64,000 nt of DNA from Deltaproteobacteria bacterium (GTDB lineage Bacteria > Myxococcota > Myxococcia > SLRQ01). Positions 29,497-37,131 of this stretch are shown piece by piece. A program made the position numbers and the translations under genes. Where the stretch lies: the NCBI GenBank assembly GCA_029210625.1, contig JARGFU010000004.1, forward strand, positions 23,329 to 87,328, in the 5' to 3' direction. Position 1 is the stretch's first letter; each line of letters starts with the position of its first letter. The notes beneath the pieces are model-generated. The model ran no database searches, was not told where the DNA came from, and was given only the letters and a program-made list of their open reading frames with translations.

Positions 29497-30119
29497 GATG
29501 AGGCCTCCTCCGGGTTCGCGGCGCCGGCGGGGAGCTTCAGCTTGCGGACGACCTCCAGGTAGGCCTCGGGGTCGAAGCCGATCCCGATCACCGACTGGAA
29601 GAGCGCCCCCTGGAAGAGCGCCATCATCACCGAGGCCACGGCCTGGGCGTCGAGGGTGGGATCGACCTTCCCCTTCTCCTGGAGCGTGTGGACCAGGCCC
29701 TCGAGGTTGGAGCGGACCCCGGTGAGCATCTTGCGGACGGTCGCGGCGATGCGCTCGTTGCTCATCGCCTCGCCGGCGAGCTCGACCTGCATCACCCCCG
29801 GCCGCGGCGCCCCGCTCTCCTTCGCCTCGGCCATCATCCCGTTGGCGAAGGCCGCGACCGAGGTGAAGAGATCGTCGAGGCCGGCGATGCAGCCCATCGC
29901 CCGGCTCTGGGCGGCGAGGTGCCACTCCGCGAGGCCCTCGAAGATCGACTCCTTGGAGTCGAAGTAGCGGTAGACCGCGCCGGGGGAGAGCGCCGCCTCC
30001 TTGCAGATGTCCTGCACGGTGGTCCGGTGGTAGCCGGTCCGGCTGAAGCAGGTCCGGGCGGCGTCGAGGATCTGCTCGCGTCGGGCCTCGAGGTAGTCTT
30101 CGCTGACCTTGGGTGCCAT
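29493..30119 (-). CDS. TetR-family transcriptional regulator of efflux operon
   Basis: 208 residues. An N-terminal helix-turn-helix (about 12-58: REQILDAARTCFSRTGYHRTTVQDICKEAALSPGAVYRYFDSKESIF) is followed by an all-helical ligand domain. It is the first gene of the efflux operon and overlaps the channel gene by 4 bases, so it is most likely an autoregulatory, ligand-released repressor of the pump. Two near-identical 17-base direct repeats upstream (30159-30175 and 30202-30218) are candidate operators. The start is ATG at 30119. Confidence 0.92.
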   Translation of the reverse strand: MAPKVSEDYLEARREQILDAARTCFSRTGYHRTTVQDICKEAALSPGAVYRYFDSKESIFEGLAEWHLAAQSRAMGCIAGLDDLFTSVAAFANGMMAEAKESGAPRPGVMQVELAGEAMSNERIAATVRKMLTGVRSNLEGLVHTLQEKGKVDPTLDAQAVASVMMALFQGALFQSVIGIGFDPEAYLEVVRKLKLPAGAANPEEASS

Positions 30120-30158
30120 GGGTGCCTCTAGTGAAAGCCCGGGGGTCGAAAAGTAAAA

Positions 30159-30218
30159 CGAAGGGTCGTTCTTTTTTATCGAGAGGTCAACCCAAAAAAA
30201 GCGAAGCGTCGTTCTTTT
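30159..30218. promoter_or_regulatory. Paired 17-base direct repeats upstream of efflux operon
   Basis: CGAAGGGTCGTTCTTTT (30159-30175) and CGAAGCGTCGTTCTTTT (30202-30218) differ at one base and are 43 bases apart start to start, about four helical turns. Each contains a short dyad (AACGA-N4-TCGTT in the first copy). They lie 40-100 bases upstream of the TetR start in an unusually AT-rich stretch. They are candidate operators for the TetR protein. Confidence 0.6.
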
Positions 30219-30285
30219 AAAAACCGATCGAATCCAGGGGGTTGGATCCGCCGATCCCTTCCAGTTTTTTTTCTAATTTTCGAAT

Positions 30286-30322
30286 ATTCGGTGTTGACCG
30301 AATTTTGGGGGTGACTAGGGTT
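30286..30322 (+). promoter_or_regulatory. Promoter and inverted repeat before MarR-type gene
   Basis: ATTCGG-N6-CCGAAT (30286-30303) is a perfect 6-base inverted repeat, with TTGACC (30294-30299) inside it. TAGGGT (30316-30321) follows at 16 bases as a possible -10 box, 10 bases before the ATG at 30332. This fits a self-regulated MarR-type promoter with a very short leader. Confidence 0.5.
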
Positions 30323-30331
30323 GCCCCCCAG

Positions 30332-30835
30332 ATGGCCGGCACCCTCGATCCCCAGAGACTCCACCAGCACCGCCTGGCCGTGGCCGAGGCCATGGGCGCC
30401 ACCTTCGAGCCCTTCGGGCTGCCCCGGGCCGCCGGCCGGATCCTCGGCTGGCTGACCGTCTGCGATCCGGCGGAGCAGAGCGCCGCGGACATCGGCGGCG
30501 CCCTCCACCTCGCCCCCTCCACCGTGAGCACCATGGCCCGCACCCTCCTGCAGGCCGGCTTCATCGAGCGGGTGCCGATGCCCGGGGACCGCAAGCGCTT
30601 CCTGCGGGCCCGTCCCCACGGCTGGCTCGAGGCGATGTACGCCGAGGCCGACGCCTGGCGCCGCCTCGAGACGCCGGTCGGGGTGCTGCGCGACTACCTC
30701 GCGGACCACCCCGGGATCGCCCGGGAGCGGCTCGACGAGTTCCACGACTTCATCGGCTTCTTCGATCGGGAGATCCCCGCCCTCATCGACCGCTTCCTGG
30801 CCGAGCGCCGCAGCAAGAACAACGAGGAGTCCTGA
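30332..30835 (+). CDS. MarR/GbsR-like transcriptional regulator
   Basis: 167 residues. A winged helix-turn-helix spans about 28-90 (AGRILGWLTVCDPAEQSAADIGGALHLAPSTVSTMARTLLQAGFIERVPMPGDRKRFLRA), with flanking dimerisation helices. The pattern of regulator then ABC genes and the GbsR-like spacing suggest a repressor of the exporter operon that follows. The stop and the next start share a base (TGATG). The ATG at 30332 is chosen because homologous regulators begin shortly before the first helix; codons upstream fall in the AT-rich promoter. Confidence 0.85.
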   Translation: MAGTLDPQRLHQHRLAVAEAMGATFEPFGLPRAAGRILGWLTVCDPAEQSAADIGGALHLAPSTVSTMARTLLQAGFIERVPMPGDRKRFLRARPHGWLEAMYAEADAWRRLETPVGVLRDYLADHPGIARERLDEFHDFIGFFDREIPALIDRFLAERRSKNNEES

Positions 30836-32079
30836 TGGGTGCCCTCACCAAGATCGCCTGGCGAAACCTCTACCGGCAGGGGCGCCGCACGATCATCACC
30901 GCCACCGCGATGGCGGTGGGGTCGGCGCTCTGCATCGCGGGGGTCGCCCTCACCGACGGGATGTACAACGACATGTTCGACTCGCTGGTGACGGCGAGCA
31001 TCGGGCACGTCCAGGTGCACCACCCCGACTACCCCAAGCAGAAGTCGCTCTACGAGACGATGGATCAGGAGGCGGTGCTCGCGAAGATCGACGCCCTGGG
31101 CGAGGAGAGCGCCCTGCGCGGCGCCGCCCCCCGCGCCTACGGCTTCTCCCTGCTGGCCAGCAAGAACAAGGCCGGCGGCGCGCGGCTCCAGGGCATCCTC
31201 CCCTCGCGGGAGAAGACGGTGACCGAGGTCCACGAGGAGATGGTCGAGGGCGAGTACCTCCCGGACGTCCCCGAGCAGGGCATCCTCCTGGGCGACGGCC
31301 TGGCCAAGACCCTCAAGGTGAAGCTGGGCGACGAGCTGGTCGCCGTGACCCAGGCCGCCGACGGCTCGATGGGCAACGAGCTCTATCGCATCACCGGCAT
31401 CTTCCACACCGGCAACACGATGCTCGATCGGGGCGGCGCGCTCCTCCACCTGGCCGACCTGCAGTCGCTGCTCGCGATGGAGGGGAAGATCCACGAGGTC
31501 TCCCTCCAGGCCACCGATCGCGCCCACATCGACGCGCTGACCGCCGCGCTGCGCTCCGCCCTCCCGGAGGACGAGCACCTGGTGCGGGACTGGCGTGCCG
31601 TCGATCCCCTCATGGGGCAGATGCTCGCGATGCAGGACGCCTCGGTGTGGATCCTGCTCGCCCTGGTCTTCTCGGTGGCGGGCCTCGGCATCCTCAACAC
31701 CATGCTCATGGCCGTCTTCGAGCGGACCAAGGAGCTGGGCGTGATGCGGGCCCTGGGCATGCGCCCCTACCGGGTCGTGATGCTGGTGCTGATGGAGACC
31801 GGCCTGCTCGGCCTGCTCTCGGCGGCGATCGGGGCGGTGGGCGGCGCGCTGCTGACCTGGAAGCTGGTGGTCGACGGCCTCGACCTGACGAGCTTCATGT
31901 CCGGAGGCGTGACCTCCATGGGCGTCACCTTCGAGCCGGTCATGTACGGGGACTTCCGCGTCGATCGCATCGTGCTGGTCTCGGGCTTCGTGATCGTCGT
32001 CTCGCTGGCCTCGGCGATCTGGCCGGCCTTCCGGGCCGCCCGCCTCGATCCGGTGACCGCGATGAGGGAGGACGGCTAG
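30835..32079 (+). CDS. ABC transporter permease, FtsX/LolCE/MacB type
   Basis: 414 residues with four predicted spans: one at about 20-42 after the IAWRNLYRQGRRTIITATAMAVG entry motif, a large periplasmic domain (about 45-265), and three C-terminal spans (DASVWILLALVFSVAGLGILNTMLM, VVMLVLMETGLLGLLSAAIGAVGG, IVLVSGFVIVVSLASAIWPAF). The ERTKELGVMRALGM coupling helix and the final AARLDPVTAMREDG are family hallmarks. It probably pairs with the next permease and ATPase as a mechanotransmission exporter, possibly for lipoproteins or lipids. The substrate is not evident. Confidence 0.9.
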   Translation: MGALTKIAWRNLYRQGRRTIITATAMAVGSALCIAGVALTDGMYNDMFDSLVTASIGHVQVHHPDYPKQKSLYETMDQEAVLAKIDALGEESALRGAAPRAYGFSLLASKNKAGGARLQGILPSREKTVTEVHEEMVEGEYLPDVPEQGILLGDGLAKTLKVKLGDELVAVTQAADGSMGNELYRITGIFHTGNTMLDRGGALLHLADLQSLLAMEGKIHEVSLQATDRAHIDALTAALRSALPEDEHLVRDWRAVDPLMGQMLAMQDASVWILLALVFSVAGLGILNTMLMAVFERTKELGVMRALGMRPYRVVMLVLMETGLLGLLSAAIGAVGGALLTWKLVVDGLDLTSFMSGGVTSMGVTFEPVMYGDFRVDRIVLVSGFVIVVSLASAIWPAFRAARLDPVTAMREDG

Positions 32080-33324
32080 ATGCACAAGATCATCGTGCTC
32101 GCGTGGCGCAACCTCTTCCGCAACAAGCGCCGCACCCTCATCACCATGAGCGCCATCGCCTTCGGCCTGGCCCTGCTGGTGGTCTCCAGCGCCATGGGCG
32201 ACGGCGGCCACAACCAGATGATCCGCTACGGGGTCGCCAACCAGGCCGGCCACCTGGTGGTGCAGGGCGAGGGCTTCCAGAAGGAGCGGAAGGTCGAGAT
32301 CCTGGTGCCCGACACCGCCGAGGTGGTCGCCACCGCGAAGCGGCTCGCGCCGGACGCGAAGGTGGTGCAGCGGGTCTTCTTCGACGGCCTCCTCACCAGC
32401 CCCCGCTCGGCCGTCGGCGTCGCGATGGTCGGCGTCGAGGCCGGCCCCGAGGCCGAGGTGGGTGACCTCGACACCAAGATCGTCGAGGGCCGCTACCTCA
32501 CCGACGAGGACAGCCAGGGGATCATCATCGGCACCCTCCTGGCCGAGGCCCTCGAGGTCGCGCCGGGCGACAAGGTCGTCCTGATGACCCAGCAGAACGG
32601 GGACATCCAGAACGTCCTCTTCCGGGTGACCGGCCTCTTCAAGACCGGCATGGCCGAGCTCGACGGCTTCTACGCCCACGTCCCCCTGAAGAAGGCCCAG
32701 GAGGCCTTCTCCCTGGGCACCGAGGTCAACCAGGTCTCCCTCCACCTGCCGGACCCCGACGACACCGACGCCCTCGCCCTCCGCCTGCGCGAGGCGCTGG
32801 CCTCCGCCTCGATCTCGGCGGAGGTCCTCCCCTGGCAGGAGGCCCTGCCCGAGCTCTACGAGTTCATCCTCCTCGACGACGGCGGGATGTACGTGCTGAT
32901 CCTGATCATCGCCATCGTGGTGGCCTTCGGCATCCTCAACACGGTGTTGATGAGCGTGCTGGAGCGCACCCACGAGCTGGGGGTGATGCTCTCCCTGGGC
33001 ATGACCCCCTGGCAGGTCGCCGCCATGATCCTCACCGAGGCCGTGCTGCTCGGGCTGATCTCGATCGTCGTCGGCTCAGGAGTAGGCGGGCTGATGGCCT
33101 GGCCCCTGATCGTCAACGGCATCGACGTCAGCGAGATGGTCGCCGGCCAGGGCGCGGTCGGCGCCGCCGGCGTCCCCATGGACATGATGCTCTACGGCGA
33201 GCTCTCGGCGGTGAAGGTCGTCGTCTTCGCCCGCATCACCTTCGGCCTCACCCTGCTGGCCGCCCTCTACCCCACGTGGAAGGCCGCGCGCCTCCACCCG
33301 GTCGAGGCCATCCACCACCACTGA
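32080..33324 (+). CDS. ABC transporter permease, FtsX/LolCE type (second subunit)
   Basis: 414 residues and paralogous to the preceding permease: AWRNLFRNKRRTLITMSAIAFGLALLVVSSAM entry span, periplasmic domain, then three spans with ILNTVLMSVLERTHELGVMLSLGM. It ends with AARLHPVEAIHHH. It starts directly after the previous stop with no gap. Two different permeases plus one ATPase mirror the LolC-LolE-LolD arrangement, but the sequences do not prove a lipoprotein substrate. A purified heterodimer is the expected form. Confidence 0.9.
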   Translation: MHKIIVLAWRNLFRNKRRTLITMSAIAFGLALLVVSSAMGDGGHNQMIRYGVANQAGHLVVQGEGFQKERKVEILVPDTAEVVATAKRLAPDAKVVQRVFFDGLLTSPRSAVGVAMVGVEAGPEAEVGDLDTKIVEGRYLTDEDSQGIIIGTLLAEALEVAPGDKVVLMTQQNGDIQNVLFRVTGLFKTGMAELDGFYAHVPLKKAQEAFSLGTEVNQVSLHLPDPDDTDALALRLREALASASISAEVLPWQEALPELYEFILLDDGGMYVLILIIAIVVAFGILNTVLMSVLERTHELGVMLSLGMTPWQVAAMILTEAVLLGLISIVVGSGVGGLMAWPLIVNGIDVSEMVAGQGAVGAAGVPMDMMLYGELSAVKVVVFARITFGLTLLAALYPTWKAARLHPVEAIHHH

Positions 33325-33344
33325 TCCCCCACCCGGAGTCACCC

Positions 33345-34028
33345 ATGCCACTCGTCGAGACCCACGACCTGAAGCGCACCTACACCCAGGGCAAGCTCGA
33401 GGTGCACGCCCTGCGGGGCGTCGACTTCTCCATCGAGAAGGGAGAGTTCACCGCCCTGATGGGCCCCTCCGGCTCGGGCAAGACCACCCTCCTGAACCTC
33501 ATCGGCGGCCTCGACGCGCCGAGCGGCGGCAGCGTCCTGGTCGACGGCCAGGACCTCTCGGCCATGAGCTCGGGGGAGCGCTCGCGGATGCGCCTGAACC
33601 ACCTGGGCTTCGTCTTCCAGGCCTACAACCTCATCCCCGTGCTCTCGGCCAAGGAGAACACCGAGTTCGTCCTGCTCCTGCGCGGCACGCCGAAGGCCGA
33701 GCGGGAGAAGCGGGTGCTGGAGATCCTGAAGGCCGTGGGCCTCGAGGGCATGGAGGATCGCCGCCCCAACGAGCTCTCCGGCGGGCAGCAGCAGCGGGTC
33801 GCCGTGGCCCGGGCCATCGCCAGCGAGCCGGCCCTGGTGCTGGCCGACGAGCCCACCGCCAACCTCGACTCGAAGACCTCCGACGCCCTCATCGAGACCA
33901 TGCGCGAGCTCAACGAGAAGCACGGCGTGACCTTCCTCTTCTCCACCCACGACCCCAAGGTGATGGAGCACGCCTCGCGGGTGGTGCGGCTGGTGGACGG
34001 ACAGATCGAGGAGGACCTGCGCAAGTGA
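33345..34028 (+). CDS. ABC transporter ATP-binding protein, LolD/MacB type
   Basis: 227 residues with Walker A GPSGSGKTT (about 37-45), Q-loop FVFQAYNLIPVLSAKEN, signature LSGGQQQRVAVARAI, Walker B ALVLADEPTANLDS and H-loop STHDPKV. These features and size are those of LolD/MacB/FtsE-type ATPases that drive four-span permeases. The ATG at 33345 follows CGGAGT; longer readings run into the upstream gene. The stop overlaps the next gene's GTG start (GTGA). Confidence 0.93.
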   Translation: MPLVETHDLKRTYTQGKLEVHALRGVDFSIEKGEFTALMGPSGSGKTTLLNLIGGLDAPSGGSVLVDGQDLSAMSSGERSRMRLNHLGFVFQAYNLIPVLSAKENTEFVLLLRGTPKAEREKRVLEILKAVGLEGMEDRRPNELSGGQQQRVAVARAIASEPALVLADEPTANLDSKTSDALIETMRELNEKHGVTFLFSTHDPKVMEHASRVVRLVDGQIEEDLRK

Positions 34029-35290
34029 TCCGGGCGCTCCTCATCGCGGCGCTCCTCGGCGCGCTGCCGGCGGCGGCCCGGGCCGAGGGTGACGCGTCGC
34101 TGGAGCTCAACGGTGACGTGAAGAGCTTCACGATCCTCGTCCTCCCCTACGAGCACGCCATCCTCTACCCGAGCGCCGATCCGATGGGGATGGGCGCCCT
34201 GGATCTCCGCCTGAAGCTCCACGGGGCCTTCGGAGAGCACTTCACCTTCAAGTTCCACCCCCAGCTCACCGCCAGCAGCAGCGCGATGGGCGCGGGCGGC
34301 GGCGGCCTGCTCGGCCGCTCGGGGGGCGGCTCGCCCGAGGCCATCGACCTCTCGCACACCTGGCCCTCGGACCGCCCCGACGCCGCGACCACCCTCACCT
34401 TCCGCGTCGACCGGCTCCTGCTGAAGTTCGAGGCCGGGTCGGTCGCGATCACCCTGGGCCGCCAGCCGATCTCCTTCGGCACCGCCTTCTTCTTCTCTCC
34501 GATGGACCTGGTCTCGCCCTTCTCGGCGACCACCATCGATCAGGAGTACCGCACGGGCATCGACGCCGCCCGCCTCGACGCCTACGTCGGCGAGAGCACC
34601 ACCCTCACCCTGGTCGCCGCCTACGCCGGCGCCGATCCGGACGCCACCCTCTCGGACTGGCGGCTCGCCGACGCGGTCTTCGCCGCCCGAGCGGGCACCA
34701 CCTTCGGGGTCTGGGACGTGGGCGCCTTCGGGGCGCTCAACCACGAGGACGTGGTCCTCGGCCTCGACACCCAGGGCTCGATCGGGCCGGTGGGCGTGCG
34801 CGCCGAGGCGACGGTGACGGTGCCCCCCGACGGGGGCAGCGTCTTCTACCGCGCGGTGCTCGGCGCCAACGGCAGCTGGGAGAAGGGGAGCGTCTCCGCC
34901 GAGCTCTACTGGCAGTCCAACGGCGAGCTCGAGAGCGAGGACTACCTGTGGCCCTCGGTCGCCCTCGCTGACCGCCTGGAGCGGGGCGACCAGTGGGTGC
35001 TCGGCCGCTACTACGCCGCGGCCACCCTCGGCTACGAGCTGCACCCCCTCCTGCAGGGCGGCCTCTTCACCATCGTGAACCTCGCCGACCCCAGCGCGCT
35101 CGTCGGCCCGAGCCTCTCCTGGTCCATCGCCGACGAGGCCAGCCTCGACTTCGGCCTCTACCTCGGGGTGGGGAAGCGCCCCGACGACGAGCTCACCCTC
35201 TCTCCCACCGGCCTGCCGACCTTCGACCTCGGCTCCGAGTTCGGCCTCATGCCCGCCACCGCCTTCGTCGTCCTGAAGGCCTACCTCTAG
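34025..35290 (+). CDS. Outer-membrane beta-barrel protein linked to ABC exporter
   Basis: 421 residues with a Sec signal peptide (IRALLIAALLGALPAAARA). The mature protein is rich in alternating amphipathic strands, e.g. FTFKFHPQLTAS, TLTFRVDRLLLKFEAGSVAITLGRQPISFG, TTLTLVAAYAG, VGVRAEATVTV and SLDFGLYLGVG, fitting a porin-like barrel of about 16 strands. The LGRQPISFG segment recalls alginate- or phosphate-type porins. The GTG start overlaps the ATPase stop, so it is made with the exporter. This suggests an inner-to-outer-membrane path without a TolC-type protein. Confidence 0.75.
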   Translation: MIRALLIAALLGALPAAARAEGDASLELNGDVKSFTILVLPYEHAILYPSADPMGMGALDLRLKLHGAFGEHFTFKFHPQLTASSSAMGAGGGGLLGRSGGGSPEAIDLSHTWPSDRPDAATTLTFRVDRLLLKFEAGSVAITLGRQPISFGTAFFFSPMDLVSPFSATTIDQEYRTGIDAARLDAYVGESTTLTLVAAYAGADPDATLSDWRLADAVFAARAGTTFGVWDVGAFGALNHEDVVLGLDTQGSIGPVGVRAEATVTVPPDGGSVFYRAVLGANGSWEKGSVSAELYWQSNGELESEDYLWPSVALADRLERGDQWVLGRYYAAATLGYELHPLLQGGLFTIVNLADPSALVGPSLSWSIADEASLDFGLYLGVGKRPDDELTLSPTGLPTFDLGSEFGLMPATAFVVLKAYL

Positions 35291-35294
35291 ATCG

Positions 35295-35960
35295 ATGCGT
35301 GACCGTCCGTCGGCCCGCGCTAGGTGGGCTCTCGGTGGCGGGCTGCTGGTGCTGGCCCTGATGGCGATCCTCTTCGTGCTCGGCTCGCGAAGCGATGCGC
35401 CCGCGGGCGACATCGAGGGCACTCCTGCCTCCTCCTCGGTGGCAGGCGACCCTGGAGCGGAGCCGGCGGGTGAGCTCTCGCCCGGACCTCGAGCCTCGTC
35501 CGTCGCGAGGCCTGCTGCTGCGCCCAACCCCGAGGTGAGCTCGTCACCGGAGCCCCTCGACTGCGAGCGCGAGTGTGGCACCGAATGCATCCTGGTGGAC
35601 GGCCAGCCCTCCTGCCCCCCGCTGTGTGAGACGAACGCCGACTGCGAGCCGGACGCCCGCTGCTCGCTGCTGATCCTCGAGGAAGGGAAGGCGGCTCGCC
35701 GTTGCCTCGACTCCTGCCTGCGCCCCTGTGATCAGGACGAGGGCTGCCCGTCGGGCGAGTTCTGTCATGCGGTCGAGGCCCCACCCGGGCTGATGTTCCC
35801 CTCCTTCTGCCGGCCGGACTGCCTGCAGGGCGGCTGCCCCGATGGCGAGACCTGCATCCCGGTCGAGGACGGCGCCCACGGCGGCTGCGGCCGGCCGGAC
35901 GCCGATCCCTTCGGCGAGCGGGCGGAGCAGTTCGCCGAGTTCCTCCGACAGAGGAACTGA
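35295..35960 (+). CDS. Membrane-anchored Cys-rich protein
   Basis: 221 residues. One N-terminal span (about 10-31, RWALGGGLLVLALMAILFVLG) is followed by a Ser/Pro/Ala linker (32-85) and a Cys-rich domain (88-205) with about 18 Cys in modules such as CERECGTECILVDG, CETNADCEPDARC and CDQDEGCPSGEFC. These resemble the Cys-rich modules of the lipoprotein at 17784-19232. The protein should face the periplasm or cell surface with disulfides. No family is recognised. It starts 5 bases after the beta-barrel gene stop, so it may be the last gene of the exporter operon. Confidence 0.7.
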   Translation: MRDRPSARARWALGGGLLVLALMAILFVLGSRSDAPAGDIEGTPASSSVAGDPGAEPAGELSPGPRASSVARPAAAPNPEVSSSPEPLDCERECGTECILVDGQPSCPPLCETNADCEPDARCSLLILEEGKAARRCLDSCLRPCDQDEGCPSGEFCHAVEAPPGLMFPSFCRPDCLQGGCPDGETCIPVEDGAHGGCGRPDADPFGERAEQFAEFLRQRN

Positions 35961-35982
35961 ACCGAGAATCGCGATCCTCGGT
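35961..35982. terminator. Hairpin between convergent genes
   Basis: ACCGAG and CTCGGT flank a self-complementary ATCGCGAT, giving a long stem with one mismatch, right after the Cys-rich gene stop and before the convergent nucleotidyltransferase gene. No T-run follows, so it is a plausible but unproven bidirectional terminator. Confidence 0.5.
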
Positions 35983-36019
35983 CCAGGCTACCTCCTCGGT
36001 TGGAGAGTGGCCCGGCTCT

Positions 36020-36808
36020 CTATTCGAGCACCCGGGGCAGCACCCCACCCGGCCGGCCGTGGTGGGGCACGAGATCGTCGGGGGCGCCCTCGCCTGGGGC
36101 GAAGAAGCCGGCCCGTGAGGGTGAGTAGTAGAGGCAGCCGAGCTCCTCGGGGGGACGGGAGCGAACGAAGGCTTCTGCCTCTTCGAGGGCCGTCAGCCAG
36201 TCCTGCTTGAGCACTGTCAAATCCACGGCCTCAGCCAGGTGCAGGCGGGCGAGGTCTTCCGGACGTACTCTCCCCCGCCTGCGGAGCAGCTCGAGGAGCA
36301 AGAGGGGCGTGAAGCCCGGATCCTTCCCGGCGGCGGCCCAGCAAACTGCCCCCAGGGGAAGGATCTCGTGGTGAACCTCCACCACGTCGAGGAGATCACG
36401 CACCTCATCCCGACCGGCCAGGGCGAGCACCTTGTTGGTAGCCAGATCGATCGGATGGAGCCGATAGCCGACCCGCTCGTCCCGCACCGTCGGCAAGAAC
36501 CGCCAGGCCGAGTCGTGGGCCCACTCGACCTTGGTGGCCTGCCCCTCCCCGCGAACCACCGCGCGGACGAAGCCCGGCTGCTGGAGATCGATCTCCAGCG
36601 CGTAGCCCTCGCGCTCCAGCAGCTCTGCATCCTCCCGATGCGCGGCGGCGACCCGCTCCACCGAGTCGTTGAAGTAGTCGAGGTCGTTACTGTAGCGGCT
36701 GGTGTTCGGCTCGAGGTGCAGCGCAGCGCCCCCGGCGAGGTAGCTATCGGGGCTGCGGTTGGCCGAGAGCAGACGAGCGAGGGTGGCCTGGAAGTCGGTC
36801 AGCGGCAC
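36020..36808 (-). CDS. Nucleotidyltransferase of AbiEii/MenT-like type (putative toxin)
   Basis: 262 residues. The N-terminal nucleotidyltransferase core has the GG motif LAGGAAL (about 24-30) and, 13 residues on, SRYSNDLDYF with the paired acidic residues Asp42 and Asp44, typical of the DUF1814/AbiEii fold. A further conserved part reads RLHPIDLATNKVLALAGRDEVRDLLDVVEV (about 135-165), also seen in AbiEii-type proteins. Such enzymes transfer nucleotides to tRNA or proteins and act as toxins in type IV systems. It overlaps the small upstream gene by 10 bases. Toxicity is inferred. Base composition looks less GC-rich than nearby genes, suggesting transfer. Confidence 0.78.
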   Translation of the reverse strand: MPLTDFQATLARLLSANRSPDSYLAGGAALHLEPNTSRYSNDLDYFNDSVERVAAAHREDAELLEREGYALEIDLQQPGFVRAVVRGEGQATKVEWAHDSAWRFLPTVRDERVGYRLHPIDLATNKVLALAGRDEVRDLLDVVEVHHEILPLGAVCWAAAGKDPGFTPLLLLELLRRRGRVRPEDLARLHLAEAVDLTVLKQDWLTALEEAEAFVRSRPPEELGCLYYSPSRAGFFAPGEGAPDDLVPHHGRPGGVLPRVLE

Positions 36809-37065
36809 AGTCGAGCTCCGATCTCCCAGCCCTCCCGGCCGCCGTGACGCATCAGCTGGTCGGCGACCCAGGGAACCTCGGCCAGGGTGATGACGTGGTC
36901 GGGATCGTGGGACCAGAAGCAGCGGGCGTGGAAGCGTCGAAAGGCCCGGCGGGCCTCCCGGACCTTCACCATGTCCCGGGCGGTCTGCGGATCCATCTTC
37001 CGGCGGCTCTTCCTGCCACCCTTCCGGCCGATCTCGGCGAAGTAGGCCCGCAACTTCGGATCCAT
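36799..37065 (-). CDS. Small basic partner protein of nucleotidyltransferase (putative antitoxin)
   Basis: 88 residues with an N-terminal EIGRKGGRKSRRKMDPQT motif and a basic helix TARDMVKVREARRAFRRFHARCFWS. No standard antitoxin or helix-turn-helix family was recognised. The gene precedes and overlaps the nucleotidyltransferase gene by 10 bases, the arrangement expected for an antitoxin or DNA-binding co-regulator. The basic N-terminus could bind the palindrome that sits over its promoter. The ATG at 37065 is 6 bases after a strong -10-like hexamer with no ribosome site, so translation may be leaderless. Confidence 0.7.
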   Translation of the reverse strand: MDPKLRAYFAEIGRKGGRKSRRKMDPQTARDMVKVREARRAFRRFHARCFWSHDPDHVITLAEVPWVADQLMRHGGREGWEIGARLCR

Positions 37066-37070
37066 GCCAT

Positions 37071-37099
37071 CATCATAAGCTGCTTATGATGAAATTCAA
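37071..37099 (-). promoter_or_regulatory. Promoter and perfect 21-base palindrome of nucleotidyltransferase module
   Basis: CATCATAAGC-T-GCTTATGATG (37071-37091) is a perfect palindrome with 10-base arms. On the minus strand TTGAAT (37099-37094) and TATGAT (37077-37072) are 16 bases apart; the -10 box is part of the palindrome. The predicted start falls at about the A of the ATG at 37065. This is a classic autorepression layout. Confidence 0.7.
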
Positions 37100-37131
37100 G
37101 TTATTCCATGAATTGAGGAGACTCGACGGCC

